A DNA stretch of 64,000 nucleotides from Spirodela intermedia (GCA_902729315.2 LR746265.1:6056892-6120891); one strand, 5' to 3'. Positions 31,711 to 45,400 are shown, counted from the first letter of the stretch. A program made the numbers and translations. The notes: generated by a model not told the origin, from the sequence alone.

Positions 31711-32037
31711 ACCTCTTTGGCAACCTGCATTTTGCAGAACTTTCCATTAAATAGCATTATCCAAACAAAAAAAAGTACTCGCCACAGCTAATGATGCTGG
31801 ATTTTTCCCATTCTTTCCCGGAATAGCAAGCTCAAGGATTTTACAGGACTTGAATTACCCAGGTCAAAAGGATGGAGATTCATGGCCACACATGGACGAT
31901 TCCCAGGTCAACGGAATCAAGCCAACATCGCTAGTCATCCTCCAACATGCTCCAGATCATCCTGAAACATCAGACCGAAGATACCGATCAAAACTCCAGC
32001 TTTTTCCCCAATAAAGTCAACTGGGGAGGTGTTAAAG
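31191..32037. promoter_or_regulatory. SWIP promoter region and cornichon 3' flank
   Basis: The spacer between two - strand genes. A perfect TGACGTCA bZIP-type palindrome lies at 31264-31271, and GGCCCA-type elements occur near 31309, 31339 and 31373, all just upstream of the SWIP-like start. A (CT)n microsatellite covers about 31659-31708. The right part, next to 32038, should hold the 3' UTR of the cornichon gene. No coding gene is seen. Confidence 0.55.
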
Positions 32038-34447
32038 TCAACTGGGAGGGGGGGAGGGGTACCAGAACAGGGTTAGGAAGAGCAGGATGACTAAACCGAT
32101 GAGCTTGATCAGGCGCCGCTTCTTTTCTTGGTTGAGTAGTCTGAATATCTCTGTTACATCCACCAGATGCCGCCTTTGCTGGTACCTGAGGATGGCGGGT
32201 GCATCAACAGTATTATTTTCTAAAAATGACCTTGGAAAGGGGTGGTGATGGCCTTCAATGATCTTCAAGGCAGCCCTTGGATCTCTAAAACCAACAAATT
32301 TTTTTCTTTCCTTTTTTGTGGTCTGAATCAGTTTCTTTTTTGGTAGAACTAATTTATTAAATCAAAGCAATTAAAAAAAAAGAAATAAAGATAAAAGAAC
32401 CCATTCTCCAAAACCAAGAACATTGCCATATTTAGCCCATGATCTGAGGCTGAATAATGAAATGGTTTAAAAGAAAAATGTTTTTATTTAGCAGGAAAAA
32501 GTGAACACTTACAGCCTTCACGAGGAGAGGGGTGAGCGATCTTGGGTGGAGATAATTCTCCTCACAAACTGCTTGGGTGCAGTTGGATCACTAAAACCAA
32601 CAGAAATGTTCTTTTTTTTTTTTTGGTTTGGATTAACATTTTTTTTGGTTGAATTAATTTATTAAATCAAATCAACTTAAAAAAGACATAAAGATAAAAG
32701 AACCCGTTCTCCAAAACCAAGAACATTGCCATATTTAGCCCATTATCTGAGGCTGAATAATGAAAATGGCGTAATTTTTTTATTTATTTAGCAGGAAAAA
32801 GAGGGTACGCCTTCATAAGGAGAGGGGTGAGAGATCTTGGGTGGGGATAATTCTCCTCACCAACTGCTTGGGTGCAATTGGATCACTAAAACCAACAGAG
32901 GTTCTTGTTTTTTTCTTTTGGAGTCTGAATCAATTTTTTTGGTTGAATTAATTTATTAAATCAAATTATTTTTTTAAAAATATATAAAGATAAAATAATC
33001 CATTCTCCAAAACCAAGAACATTGCCATATTTAGCCCATGATCTGAGGATGAATGGTAAAAATGGCGTAAAAGAAAATTGTTTTCATTTAGCAGGAAAAG
33101 AGGGTACTTACAGCCTCCCATTGTAGTAGAGAAACGGCAGAGTGAGCAGACACATAGCCCAATGCCCAGTCAGGAGGAAAAGAAGGCTTAGGATTCCTTG
33201 AAGGACGAACTCAGGGACGACAACAGTATTGATCCGTGAAGCTGAATCATAAGGATTGACGTAGTCAAACTCTAGATCTGCGAGGCACATGAGCTGCCAA
33301 AAAGGGTCCCAATCATATCAGCATAACCAGGCAATAGAGTAAATAATGAAAGCCCAGAAAAAACCGCAGACATACCGAAAAGGGAAAGAAAGATACAGAG
33401 AAGAAAGATGGACCAAGAACAACGAAAAGAGGATCTCAAAACTTGATTGGGACAAGCTTGGAAGGGGCATCGGATCTGAACACCAGATGACTAGTTCGGG
33501 AAATAAATGGCTGGTACCTCACACTTTGGTCTTATTGCAGTAAGATTGAGTTATTCTAGGCAAATAATGCGAACTGTGCACATTGAGAGCACATGAACAT
33601 GCAATGCCTTCATGGCTGATGCACTGCTACTTCGGCGAAATCAATCATCTCTGGCATCCTGCTCTCTGAGAAAAGGCTGGCTCTTCCCCATTCATCTGCT
33701 AAGTGTGCATGCACTTAAGAGGATGTGGGCCTGAGCGATCTTGCCATCCCATTCATTTTGGATATGAATTCCAGGAAAGCGCCATTACAGCGTTTAAGAA
33801 ACTTTTCTACTCGGTTCATTCTCAGCGACTCACTAAACCGGAGGGGCAGTGCAAAAAATGCCTGCATCTCATCACTGTCTTGGTTACTAGCCCTCCTTAT
33901 TGAGAATTAAAAAAAAAATCTTTTTTTTTTTTTTTTCCGGGGCAACCAATATCCAAGCCAAGAGGGCAGGGGATCTTGGGCCAATAAATAAATAAATAAT
34001 AAATAAATAGAAAAAGCAAACTTGCAGCGAGGGTTCTCCATGGAAATTCTACAAAGGGGCTTCCTATTTACGGTCGGCTTCAGTGATGAACTTGGGGTGC
34101 TGTTAAATCTCTCATTCTCCCATGGTTTTTGTTCTAATCGTCAGGAGGGGATATCATGCGAGTTTGTGACTGTAGAACACTGAAATCGATTAGGAAATGA
34201 AAGTGAAAACTGCGAACTCAGCCCACTCCGCAACTTGAATTCGGTGCACAAATCGCTAGACAGAAACAATTTAGAAGAACAACGACCAGGCAATGGGGTT
34301 TAGCCAGAGGAGGCCGAAGCTGAGGAGCGCGGAACGTGAAGAATACGCAGGGGAGTGGAGTATAGGGGATACCTGGAAGACGAGGAGGCCGAGCAGACCG
34401 AGCAAAACGAAGAAGGCGATGAGCCATACGAAGGGAGACGACTCCAT
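32038..34447 (-). CDS. Cornichon homologue (ER cargo receptor)
   Basis: Three exons join in phase: 34373-34447, 33112-33293 and 32038-32185. They give 134 residues, close to the 135-140 of CNIH4-type plant cornichons. The first hydrophobic helix is [20 protein letters not shown]. Exon 2 carries [20 protein letters not shown] and [20 protein letters not shown], and exon 3 carries [20 protein letters not shown] followed by the last membrane helix. Cornichon/Erv14 proteins are small ER membrane receptors that load transmembrane cargo into COPII vesicles; the VDVTEIF segment is the conserved cytosolic signature. The tail after LFW (YPSPPPS) differs from the usual acidic end and is slightly short. 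The second intron holds a threefold tandem repeat with splice-like sites, and the frame of exon 3 is open for another 33 codons upstream to an alternative acceptor. Confidence 0.93.
32281..33112. repeat. Threefold tandem repeat in cornichon intron 2
   Basis: Three copies begin at 32281, 32587 and 32882, each opening with ATCWCTAAAACCAACA. They share blocks such as AACCAAGAACATTGCCATAT and TAGCCCATGATCTGAGG. The first two units are about 306 and 295 bases. The third is shorter and runs into the 3' edge of exon 2. Copies 1 and 2 also share a 75-80 base module (around 32513-32590 and 32808-32885) that is flanked on the coding strand by a TTTTAG acceptor-like site and, in copy 1, a GTAAGT donor. 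Confidence 0.9.
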
Positions 34448-35189
34448 TCCTCCCGAGCCTTCTCCCCGCCTGATCCGTCTCTCCGCCGCTGGCTCCTTGG
34501 AGAGGACCGGAAAACGAGGGCTCGAGAAGGAAGACGAGGCGAAGCCGGCGACCTCCCTCGCTGCTCCGCCTCGCTTCTTCCCCTCTTCTCCGGGCAAGAA
34601 AGCCCCCGCGGTCCGGTCACTCCCTCTCCCCCCCCTCGGTCGACTCCTAGGTTTCCATGGCGGGGCCAATCGTGACGAGCTTCAACCAAATCCGTCAAGT
34701 GCAAGCCCGAGAAATGTGGATTAGGCAGGAAGACTCCAAACACCCAACAACAGAAAACCAAACCTCTCCCTTTCTAATCTGGGTAGAGAGAGAAACCGGG
34801 ATTACACAGCCCCCACATTCAGATTGTTTCCCGTTTTCATGAGTTACCCAGCAAGATCCAGCCTTTTTTACACCAAGCCTTACATCATCATCGGGGAGAT
34901 CATGACCCACTTACCCATCATCACCCTTTTTTAGTGGGGGAGAAGAAGAAGAAAAAAATCCTACCAAAAACGATAAAATCCTCTCAAAAATAACAACTGA
35001 AGGACCCAAAAGTCAACGCCATAAGTGTACATTGTGGCTTGTCCGAACAGAGTTACAGGACTCAAGGATGAATAAACATGACCGTTCTTCCCTTTAAAGG
35101 GTGAGTTTTTGAAAAGAATGAGGCTGATAATGATCGATATAAATAGTAAACAAAACTGTGGATCGGATGTCGACCTGAGACTAGGGTTT
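34448..35189. other. Spacer between cornichon and FKBP53 genes
   Basis: About 740 bases. The GC-rich part next to the cornichon start (34448-34660) is probably its leader and core promoter. The AT-richer part up to 35189 should contain the FKBP53 3' UTR. Frames on both strands here are open because of base composition and show no domain. Confidence 0.5.
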
Positions 35190-38100
35190 CTACTTAACAT
35201 CAACGAGCTCGACGTCAAACAAGAGCCAGGAGTTCCCTGGTATAGCGCCCCCGGCGCCCTTCTGACCGTATCTGCACCGCCAGAAACATGGAGCATATTA
35301 TTATGAGGTAATTCTCATGTGGGCAAAGTATGGGAGAGGGGGGGGGGGGTTGCCTACCCCATGGAAGGCGGAATGGTCAACCTCCTCTTGTCGCCAACTC
35401 TCATGCCTGGGGAAGCCAGAAGCCATGCGTTCATTTAAATCAATCAATGAAATCTATATTGGGAAAACTGCTGGGAGCAGATATTACCGTCGACACCGAC
35501 ATCCCAACCCTTTATGACTTGCCCAACCCCTGAAAATAAGCAACATAATCAATTTTTTTTTACCAATCCAAGTAATGAGAGACATTATGGGCAATGGGCA
35601 ATTAACTCGGGTAAAATAATTACCCAGGCGGAACTTGAACGGCCTCTGACCGATGTTCGAGTCAAATATCTTCCCGTTCTTTAGCTTGCCAATATAATGA
35701 ACAAAGACCTGAAAAATAATGAACAGATGATCAACAACCTCAATAGGGCCTAATTTGAGAATATATATATATGTATATATATTGAGTTGGTGTTCATGGA
35801 CATCTATATTGGGCATGAATGATGAGAGGGGGGAACTCAAGAAAGGAGCAATTAAATAATGTCGCAGAAAGAAAAACAAGACAAACGACAGCCAGTTAGG
35901 CGCTTATCCGACGTATCAGAAGTAAAGACATTACAGTCTTCCCAGGAGAAGCTCTTTTGCCATCTGGTTGGCCCATTGATAGCTCCTCGATTATTAAACC
36001 ATTTGCAAATGTCCTTGGTTTTCGTGGTGCTTCAATCTTCTTTGGTTCCGATGCAGCTGCATCAGTCTCACGCATTTTCTTTTCCTTCTGTGTATTTTTA
36101 ACTTCGGAGGGAGCATCAAGGGCATCACTGGCACTCCTTTTACCATTCCTGCAAGATAGAGAAGGTAGCAAGCTATTAGATACCAATGAGGGCAATTCTA
36201 GCGATCAATCATGCAAAAAAAAAAAAAAAACAAAAAAAAACTCATCATATTCCTCACAATTGTCCCTGGGATTTAGGAAGTTCGTTTTTGTTTAACCCTA
36301 ATGCTCCGGCAGAACTGTCTTCCTGGTCGATAGGATTTCCATCTTTTGCTTTCTTCTTCTTCTTTTTCTTCTTTTGATTGTCTGTACCATCAGCACTCCT
36401 GGTCAATTTTTACACAACTGATAAGTCCACTCATCAATTGATAATAAGACGTTGCATCATTCATATGCAAGAACAAAACTTCCTCGGAAGTTCATAGATC
36501 CCGGAAGAAAAGGGACATGAATTATGTTTACTTTTCATTTGGAAGTTCTTCCTTATTCGATTCCTTATGCTGCGCTTCACCAATTGAAGCGTCTGCATCT
36601 TTCTTTTGATCACCAGTAGATTTGCTCCCACTCCTCTGATCCGCACCAGTTTCAAGGGACCTGGTATTCTTGGCTTTATCTTTCTTTCTCTTCTTTGGCT
36701 TTTCATCGTTGATAGAATCAGTCTTATCATTACTGCACGCATTGCCCAGGAACATGAATACGAATAAAAAAATGGTGTAACTGAAGACTGCACGTATTAG
36801 ATGATTTGTCGAGAATGACGTCAAGTTACCTCTTTTGATCTGCATTTGGTATCTTACTATCCAACTTCTTGTTTCCAGCAGCATTCTTCCCATCCGTTTT
36901 CTTGGTCATTGAAACCGGAAAACCGTCCTCGTCCTCACTTTCCACCGTTGGTGATTTTCTGTACTTGACAATTTGACTCTGGGAACCGACATTGGCTCTA
37001 TCTCTCAATTCCCTGTTAGATGGCTTTTCGTCCTCTGAAATTTCTTCTATAACGACTGCTTGGCAAAAAATGGCACAATCAATAAGGCAATCGCTCATAC
37101 AACCTTCGAATGAACACTTAAAATAACCACCACACAAGTAAATTATGGATAAAAATAAATAACCCCAAAAATGTCGCAACACTGATAAAGAAAACTGATA
37201 AATATTATATTAACAACACCACCAGCATATTATCAAGTATTAGTGCTAGATAGGAACTATAACAATTTTTCAAGGCTCCCACTCGTTCCCCAAACAGGCA
37301 TGCAACTTTTTTGCGTAAAAAAACAAATAACTTGCATCAGCAAAGTAAACTGCTTCAACAAGAGAGGCTTTTTGACAATAAAATAGAATATACCAGATTT
37401 TTGCACTAAGTCACAGAAGCTAGATTAACGGCATAAGAGCATACAAAAATGTTCATGATAATAACAACAAGAGAGGTTTTTTGACAAGGAAATAGAAAAT
37501 GCCAGATTTTGTTTTTGAGATTTCCAACGGATATTTATTTAAGAAACTATTTCAAAAAATTCATCCTCTACTGTTGATGTAACATAAGACTAAAATAATC
37601 ATGCGCCGGTAAGAAGAAAAAATCGACTTTTCGGAACATGAGCATTCATGTTCCGATTTATTTACACTCTACTGTATGGAAAGAGCATTTATATTAGAAG
37701 AGATGCGAATCCCTGACAGTACCTCCACTGTTGCGTCGAGGTGAGGGGGACATGTCAATGTCATCATCATTGTCGTCCTCATCATCACCACTAATGAAGC
37801 CTTCCCCATACTCATTTTCACTGTCACCGCTGCTGGAACCCTCACTTCCCATCTCCCAAACATCTTCCTCAAAAGAATCACTTCAACAAAGACAATGTGG
37901 CAAGAACCACGTAAAGGGTAAACTTGAGTAAAACTGCGTCCATAGACCATATGAAATATCAAGTGGGGAAATTACCTGTCATCAGCATCATCATCACCAT
38001 GTCTGGACTCATTGACGAAGTAACCAGTAAGGTGGACACTTCTAGGCCCATCAACTGAGAAAACAACTTCGTCTTCCTCTTCAAATTCTAGGTCCAAACT

Positions 38101-38763
38101 GCAGGACTCAGATTTATCGGGGAGCAGAGAACAGAGAAGTACTGGACTCTGATCGCCGACACTGCATTGTACGACTGTCCGCTTTGACGCTGTTCCGTTA
38201 CCTAAGGTAGCCTACAATGTGAATCACATTCACAATTCAGTGCGGCCACGGGAGAAAAGAAGAAAGAGGAGGTCTATGCTGAAGTAAACCCATGACCGGG
38301 GTAAGAAGTCTCAGATTAACTATGACCCCGATAAAACTTCGGGCATTTCAATGTCGCATAGGAGGAATCGGGCACTAGTTTTCAGACGGAGTTATGAGTA
38401 CTTCAAGCCGGAATGATTTGGAAATGAATCAGCGCCTCAGTTAAAGGACACAACGCAGTAGCATAAAATCTGACAAGCTAGCAGCCGACCTGCGTGATAC
38501 GTAGAGCCCCCCGACTGCTGTCGTGGACGAGGGTGTAAGGTTTGCCGGGCTTCACCTCGAGACCTGTGAAAAAAGCACGACGAAACGATAAATTCTGGGA
38601 AGAGAAAACAATCACCTCATCGTCTCTGCATCAACACACGGGACATAACCATAGAAGTGACGATAAATACAACAAGAAAATTGACACGATACAGAGGCAG
38701 GTTCAAGAAGGCCGCCGGAGGAAGAAAGGAACAAAATCAAAAGAACTCACCCCAGAACGCCAT
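35190..38763 (-). CDS. FKBP53: Nucleolar FKBP-type prolyl isomerase, FKBP53-like
   Basis: A multi-exon gene. Exon 1 is only 13 bases (38751-38763, MAFWG), followed by 38490-38563 ([18 protein letters not shown]). The next exon, about 37980-38212, encodes an N-terminal nucleoplasmin-like domain ([32 protein letters not shown]). Acidic and lysine-rich low-complexity exons follow at about 37700-37880, 36830-37060, 36530-36730 and 35940-36150, with [10 protein letters not shown] and long KK/DE runs. The C terminus is an FKBP domain with [58 protein letters not shown] and [20 protein letters not shown] before the stop. In Arabidopsis FKBP53 is a nucleolar histone chaperone that represses rDNA. The conserved architecture supports the same role here. 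An AAAACCCTAG telo-box (38866-38875) lies in its promoter. Confidence 0.92.
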
Positions 38764-39499
38764 CAAACAGAGAGTGGCGATCAAAAACGCGAAGGCTCAA
38801 TCAAAGGGGCCGCCGACAGCAGGCAAAACCTCCGCACCCTTCCACGAGACGGCGTCGGTTGCCTTAAAACCCTAGCGGCCACGGCGCGGGCTTGCCCAGA
38901 TACTTGAATAAACTAACTTCAAAACTTCACCCTCACAAAAAAGATATTTATCTACGTACCCAAGTGGAACTTAAACGCGGCAATCGAATAATCAATTTAT
39001 TTTATTTATTGACAATTTTTATATGCATCGGGGGAAAATTTAGCCCAGGAGTACACGGTTTTCCTTTATTATTAAATGACCTTAAAATAGGAAAAATGGA
39101 CCAGGTCTATGATTGACTTGACCAAGTTCAGAATTCAGTGCTTTGACCTCGAGTGAAAGCATCAAGATTGAGTCTTGACGAAAATAAATCCGACCCATTT
39201 CCTATCCAGAGAGGGTCTGAATTTTTTTCCTAGTCAAACCCATAAGCATAAGACCCAGTTCATCATGATCACTGTATGTGGCATCGTTGACTTTCTCAAC
39301 CACTCTCTCTCCTTTGCTTTGTCCGAAACAGGCCAGAGAGCAATCATGGAAAATTTTATAATAAGAGGAAACCCTCGAAATCTTGCCAAAATTTGACCGG
39401 AATCCATGGATCAGAATCTCCCTATTTCTTCCAAGAACATTGGAGGAAGATCATATGGTCAACTCCCCCGCCAATGGCCGCCGCACACGACTGAGAGCC
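38764..39499. promoter_or_regulatory. FKBP53 promoter and eIF2B epsilon 3' flank
   Basis: About 735 bases with no gene. Near the FKBP53 start lies a telo-box-like AAAACCCTAG (38866-38875), a motif common upstream of plant ribosome and nucleolar genes. The part from about 39100 to 39499 probably includes the 3' UTR of the eIF2B epsilon gene. Confidence 0.5.
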
Positions 39500-42400
39500 T
39501 TAGTCTTCTTCCTCAGCCTCTTGGAGCCACTGCAGACATAAGAGCCATTTAATGCCATGACAAAAAGAAACAAGAAGCATTCAACCGGAGATCAAGCATT
39601 TATCTGATACAGAAGCCCACAGATGAGCTTCAGTCTCCAGCTCAGATTACAGCAGGTAGGCACTCATTATTCACAGAAAACTAGTGATTATTAGGCAGGT
39701 TGGAGCATGGATGGGCACACTAGAACTGATGCCGAAAGTGGCAATGAGCCGAAGGTGATGATCCCAGCTGGACAAGGTGAGATGAACAGCGCCAGAGAAA
39801 AAAATTGGAAATACACCCTTAAAAAATAACAAATGTCTCACTGCCCAGTTCCCATGCCATTGAAAAGAAGCCTGGCTTGGTGGTATGCTATTGAGGAAAA
39901 TCTGGAGTTTCGAAGGAAGGGAAGCATCTCCTCAGAGTATATGAACTACTGAGTATGATGATGACAAGAAACCAGGCCGGATCGGATTGGGTTGGTAAGA
40001 AACATGATTTCAAATGGGTACCAAGAAAAAGTGATGATTGATCAACTTGACGCAATTGCCTAATTTAGTACTCTGCACTCTCTTGGATCTTGATGGAAAG
40101 ATAGAAGAAATCTAGAGGGGAGACCATTTAATAAATCAGGAGAAAATGTAAAAAATATTATTTAGATAGCTTTAGAATACAGGAGAAAAAGTAACAAAAA
40201 TCTAAATTTTTAGTCGAATAAATCCTGGGTAGGAATGAGAATTGACCCAAAAAAAAAAAAAAGGAGCTCAACAAATAGCCGCATTTAATCAGTCATATAG
40301 ATTTTCGTTCTGATAGTTGTGAAGAACATCAAGACGCACCTGGATGAAACTTTCTGATTGCTGTAGCAGGACCTTCTCAGATTCATCTGCTCCTTCTTTC
40401 TCTGTTGCCCATGCGAGGACAGCGTCTTCCGTCAAAACATCTTGATCATAAAGAAATACCAAAATCTGCAAGAGAGATTACCTTCAGTTCTTCAAGTGAG
40501 AAAAGACGAGCAGTGCCTATGAGTTTCTCTTCAGAATAGAATTCTTCTGGATATTTACTTCGTTTAAGACAAAAAAAGAAAAGGAACATGTTGCCTCAAA
40601 GATAACTAAAACGAGGGAATTCAGGATGGAATCGAGAAAAAAAATTCAGAACAGAAACGAATTTTCACAGTTTTCAATGGGGTTCAAATGATAACAGGAC
40701 AAACTATTTCTTTTTCCCTGGTGGTGGCTACTCATAGTCAATTTTAGCATGAGAATCACCCGTACTAATGCAATACCAAAGAGAATTCGACGCAGTCTGA
40801 GCAGTCTAATCCAAATAAAAACACTTCCAGCACTGTTGGGTGGGCCATAAATATTAACTCTGAACATCTTCATCGAATGACTTCATTGCATACTCATCTG
40901 AGAACAAAGGGTAAATCTTTATTTCACATGTCCATCATCATCATCATCATTATTATTATTATTATTATTATTATTTATCTTTCGAGGTGGATGGAATGTT
41001 CCACCGACCCATGGTATTACAGACTCACTATGTGCACAAAAGAGTTCCTTGTCTCTTCGGAACTTGTCTCTATTCACCTCTTTGCTCGGAGGTTAGTGCA
41101 CAGATGCTCCTGCATTGAAAATCAGGTCCCACAAAGCAGTGGGTCATAGAATTCTACTGGTATACAAAGGCTTCTCAACAAAAAATCTCTTTTTGTGCTG
41201 ATAGGAGGTTGTCTTCACTCCTTGAATTGTCCGTACTCCCATGAACTGATTGATTCATTTAAAGAAAACCGAAGTCAGAACATGATACTGGCATGTACCT
41301 TCAACGTTGATTAAGTCAAATACTTTACCCATTACATAAAACTGCTGTCTACTAGATTCATACATACAGATAATAAAAGGGAAGGGATTAGTCATCAAAC
41401 AGGACATAACACATAGATCACGGAATTCGTCCATGTACTTGCTAAAAAATGACAAATGAACCAGATTATTGACAAACCGGTAAAAATTTAACATTCAGCA
41501 TATGAAATTTTAAAGTAGACTACTTTCATACATACATATATAGGATCACTGTTATCCACCAAATTACACACTCATAGTTGAAATAAATATGAATTTATCA
41601 GTAAAACTTTTCTTTCCTAATGTAAGAAGATACCCTTGTGAACAACGGTGAGAATTCTCTAGTCGATTCCATGTCCAGACACATTTCTTCAAATTTCAGT
41701 ATAACTTCCACCTGCACATCAGTGTCAAGGATCAAAAACTAAGTGATGGATAATAAAGGAGTAATTACTCAAAAAACCGCCCAAAAAAGTGTTTACAAAG
41801 CAAATAGTGATTTTATAATCAGCACTTAAAAACTTACTGTAAAACGTTATAGCTATATGTGCCTTAGAAATTTTCTCTGATATATCAAGATATTCGCATG
41901 GTGTTATATTGCTAATCATATAAAGATGAAATGAAATGGTTTGATCCTGTTACCCTCCCCTTAATCAATTCCCACCTTTAATTCATCGAATCAATTTCTC
42001 GAGAAGAGCCTTTTGTATTCACATCATCCAAAAGCAATTTGATCAAAAATATCAAATTATCATCTAACAAATTTTTTATATCAGTAAATAAATTTCCATC
42101 ATATGAATGTTATCACAGAAAAACAGAAATAAAGGGATATTTTCTAATATGATGACTAGAATAGGTCATCAGCAGAAAAAAGAAAAGGCTACTGAAAGTA
42201 CAAATATGAAGAAAGGTTACAAAATATAAAAGGCAATACGAGATTAATAAAAAAGCCATTGGCTGAAAGATTACTCGTCAGACCTCCTCATCAACAGTTT
42301 TCATGTAATGCTTTAGAAGACTTTTCCAACGGGTAATCACCTCTCTAGCTTTCTCAAGGAGTTCAACTGCACATTGTATTTAAATCATATAGCATAATTA

Positions 42401-45400
42401 GTAAAGAAGTAAAGCATCGACATTGATGTTAACAAGTCTTAGATAGCCACTAAAAACAGATTACTACCCTCCGAAGGTATAAAATAATTGATTTCTCCAT
42501 CTGAGCTATATCTGAACAAGAGAGTATGGCTTACTAAATTCTACCCCCAGTCTCTCACAACCAAACATAAGAAGAAAAATATGAACAGTAACCTTTAGAA
42601 ACACTAAAAGTGAGTCAGAATTCCTCTCTGCTCCAATGTTCGAGATGAGATCCTCAGAAAGGAAATTTTCATTTCTCAGGCCTCAGAAGATGGTTAGGCA
42701 CGATACGCGAATTTGGGAATAAATATTAACCCAGAGAACAGAAATCCAAATAAATTGGGTTCGGAGACATGCACCAGCTTGGACCAAGACGTAACTTTAA
42801 CTAAGCTAGATTGACCATACCAACGTATGATACCGAGTCTAGTAGAAAATGAATGAAAGTCAATCCAGATGAAAATCTGATCGGGACTACATTTTGAAAC
42901 AATGGAACCAGTCTTCAAACAAAAAGTTGAACAGCTTGCTGCTTGAACAGGACACAACTTGATCTTTCAAAAAAATGAGTTCTGCTAGCTTGACGAAAAT
43001 CATTTGACCCAAGAAAATCTAAAACCATATAAAAACGAGATTAGTGTTAATGAATCTGATAAAATTCAAGAAGGTGAAAAACGACCAACTCTATAAGTAA
43101 TAGATTTCGTTATCAGAGCTTTAACAAAGACTGAGCATTGACTGACAGAAGGACGTTTCTCCCTGTACACAGCATGCACTGGTGAACTGGACAATTTGCA
43201 AATAACTAAATGAAAAAAGAATGTTTTAAGGAAAAATAACGCACTGTTTGTATTATGGGGAACAGTTAAAGCCAATCTCAACATTGCGTAAAATAAGCCA
43301 CCAGCACAATCAGTATGCTCCACATTGTATGCCAGCCTGACATAAAAAGTAGACAGTTCCAAAGCTATTAATAAGTGAACTTGCAGATGAATTTTTTTTT
43401 ACTCAAAACTCAAATATATTCATGCAAGAGATCTGATTTGTTAAAAAAAAAAGCACCAATCTTTGGATCAATGATAGACAACTCATAGTCCAAAACAATA
43501 AAACAAGAAATAACTATGTAAACCAAAAGGAAAACGTTAAAAACTTTCAACATTAATATTAAAATGTGTGGAATCCAGAATCGAATCAGGTAAGGAATTT
43601 TCTGATAAAAATTCTTTCTGCGGATTGTTTAAAGAATTTTTCAATTTCATTCTCTAAAAAATCTATAATTTTCATCTTGTGCGTAATTCTCTCATTCCGC
43701 CATGACTCGTTACCTCATAGGCAATGAGTCGTGGCAAGAAGTCTACATTTTTATAAGGTAATGGAGACATGCAAATGTCTAATTATTACGACATTAAATT
43801 TATACTCTATGTTTCAAGTTCTTTTCATGAAAGCCATGAAAAATTAATTCAGAAACAAATTGAAAAGCAAAAATCAAAACAACCTTGCTTTGAAAGCACT
43901 AGTGCCAACAAAGAAAAGAATAGCGTCTTGTAACAAAAAGGGACAAAAGACTCAACCAATCACATCAAATAAATTTAGTAATCACAAAAAAAATGGACTT
44001 CACACTGTGATTTCTAACCTATTTTTTGAACTCAATGAAACAATAAATGGCATGCTTAATTTTTTTAATCTGAGATACAAATTATAACTACCAAAAATTA
44101 GTCAATACAATGGTCCAGTACTTATGCGGGCATAAATTACTATAACACCAATAGAAAAGCTACAAATATACCAGCTATACAAGAACCAAAATAGAAATAG
44201 GGATATTTAAAACTCTGCATCAATAAACCTATTCCTATTTTCAGGTTTACAAAGCATATGATACATTATGGATAAGAACAAAGTAACAGAAACAGGCGTC
44301 AATCCCTAGTGATACTGACAATGTTGTGTAGAAGGAAAATGATATGGAACATACTTGAGGGAGTTCACTTCTAGGATGACATTTTCTTCATCAATCCCTT
44401 CATCAACTGCCCTCCTAAAAGTGGCTTCAACCTGGAAAGCAGCCAAATTTCATGTACTCCAAAGTAAAGAACAAAATAGCAAAAGAGAATAGGCACAGTT
44501 ATTCATTAAAAACCTCTCCCTCAAAATCAACATCTTTGTGATGCTCATCATCACTAGCATTGGAATCAGAATTCCCAGATTCTGCCTGCGACTCTCTCAT
44601 AGCTGAAGTGAACCCAGAATCTGGATATGATGAATCTAGATCATTGTAAGCATTGACAGAGAATTTCATAAGTTTCTCCGCAGGTATTGGAGCAACTGAC
44701 TGTCTCCACTCTTCCTCGTTCCCTCCTTCAGAGGACCAAACGAAGCCAAGTCCAGAAATGCCGTCCTTCATTCATTGTATAATATGCACATGAAGAGGAG
44801 AAAATGTGACATAAATAAAACGAATGTATAACAGCAGAAAAGAGTGTAACGGAAATAGATCAATTTAGCCGTATTACTGCAAATGGAAAGACTTTTGAGA
44901 TACTAAACGCATAAAAATCTTAGTAAATTCCATTTAAGAAGACATAGGCACAGAGATATTAGTCTGCAAGGAAGTATGTAATTTCTTGCAGTGTCTGCAT
45001 GTCATTACATTGGAAAACGCAGTACAAGAAAGGTGACAACTCCGTCCTCTATTCAGCAGAGAGATCAAGGGGGAATCCTGAAACCAATTTTTTCCATCAA
45101 ATAAAAAGAAAAGCAATTCCATGATTTAGGCGATAGATTTGAATCAGACATCTCTCTCCAAAGTCCAAAGTCCAAAGTCCAAAGTCACGATTAATCAACT
45201 GTTAGGCGACCAAACAATTCATTGAAGACATGCCAGTCCTGAAGATCATCAATAGGCAGATGGTCAATCAAGTGCCAAATTGGGCACAGGACATCAGGCA
45301 GCAACCTTTGTCTCTGCTTTGCTTCTTGCCCGATAAGACTATCTTCCAAGCAATCTACTTGGAAAAACCATGGAAATTTGTGTAGATGGAACAGAAACTT

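Noticed and set aside
34218-34761. Several 100-150 codon frames around the cornichon first exon
   Set aside because: Only [16 protein letters not shown] is conserved. The rest is GC-rich leader read in all frames.
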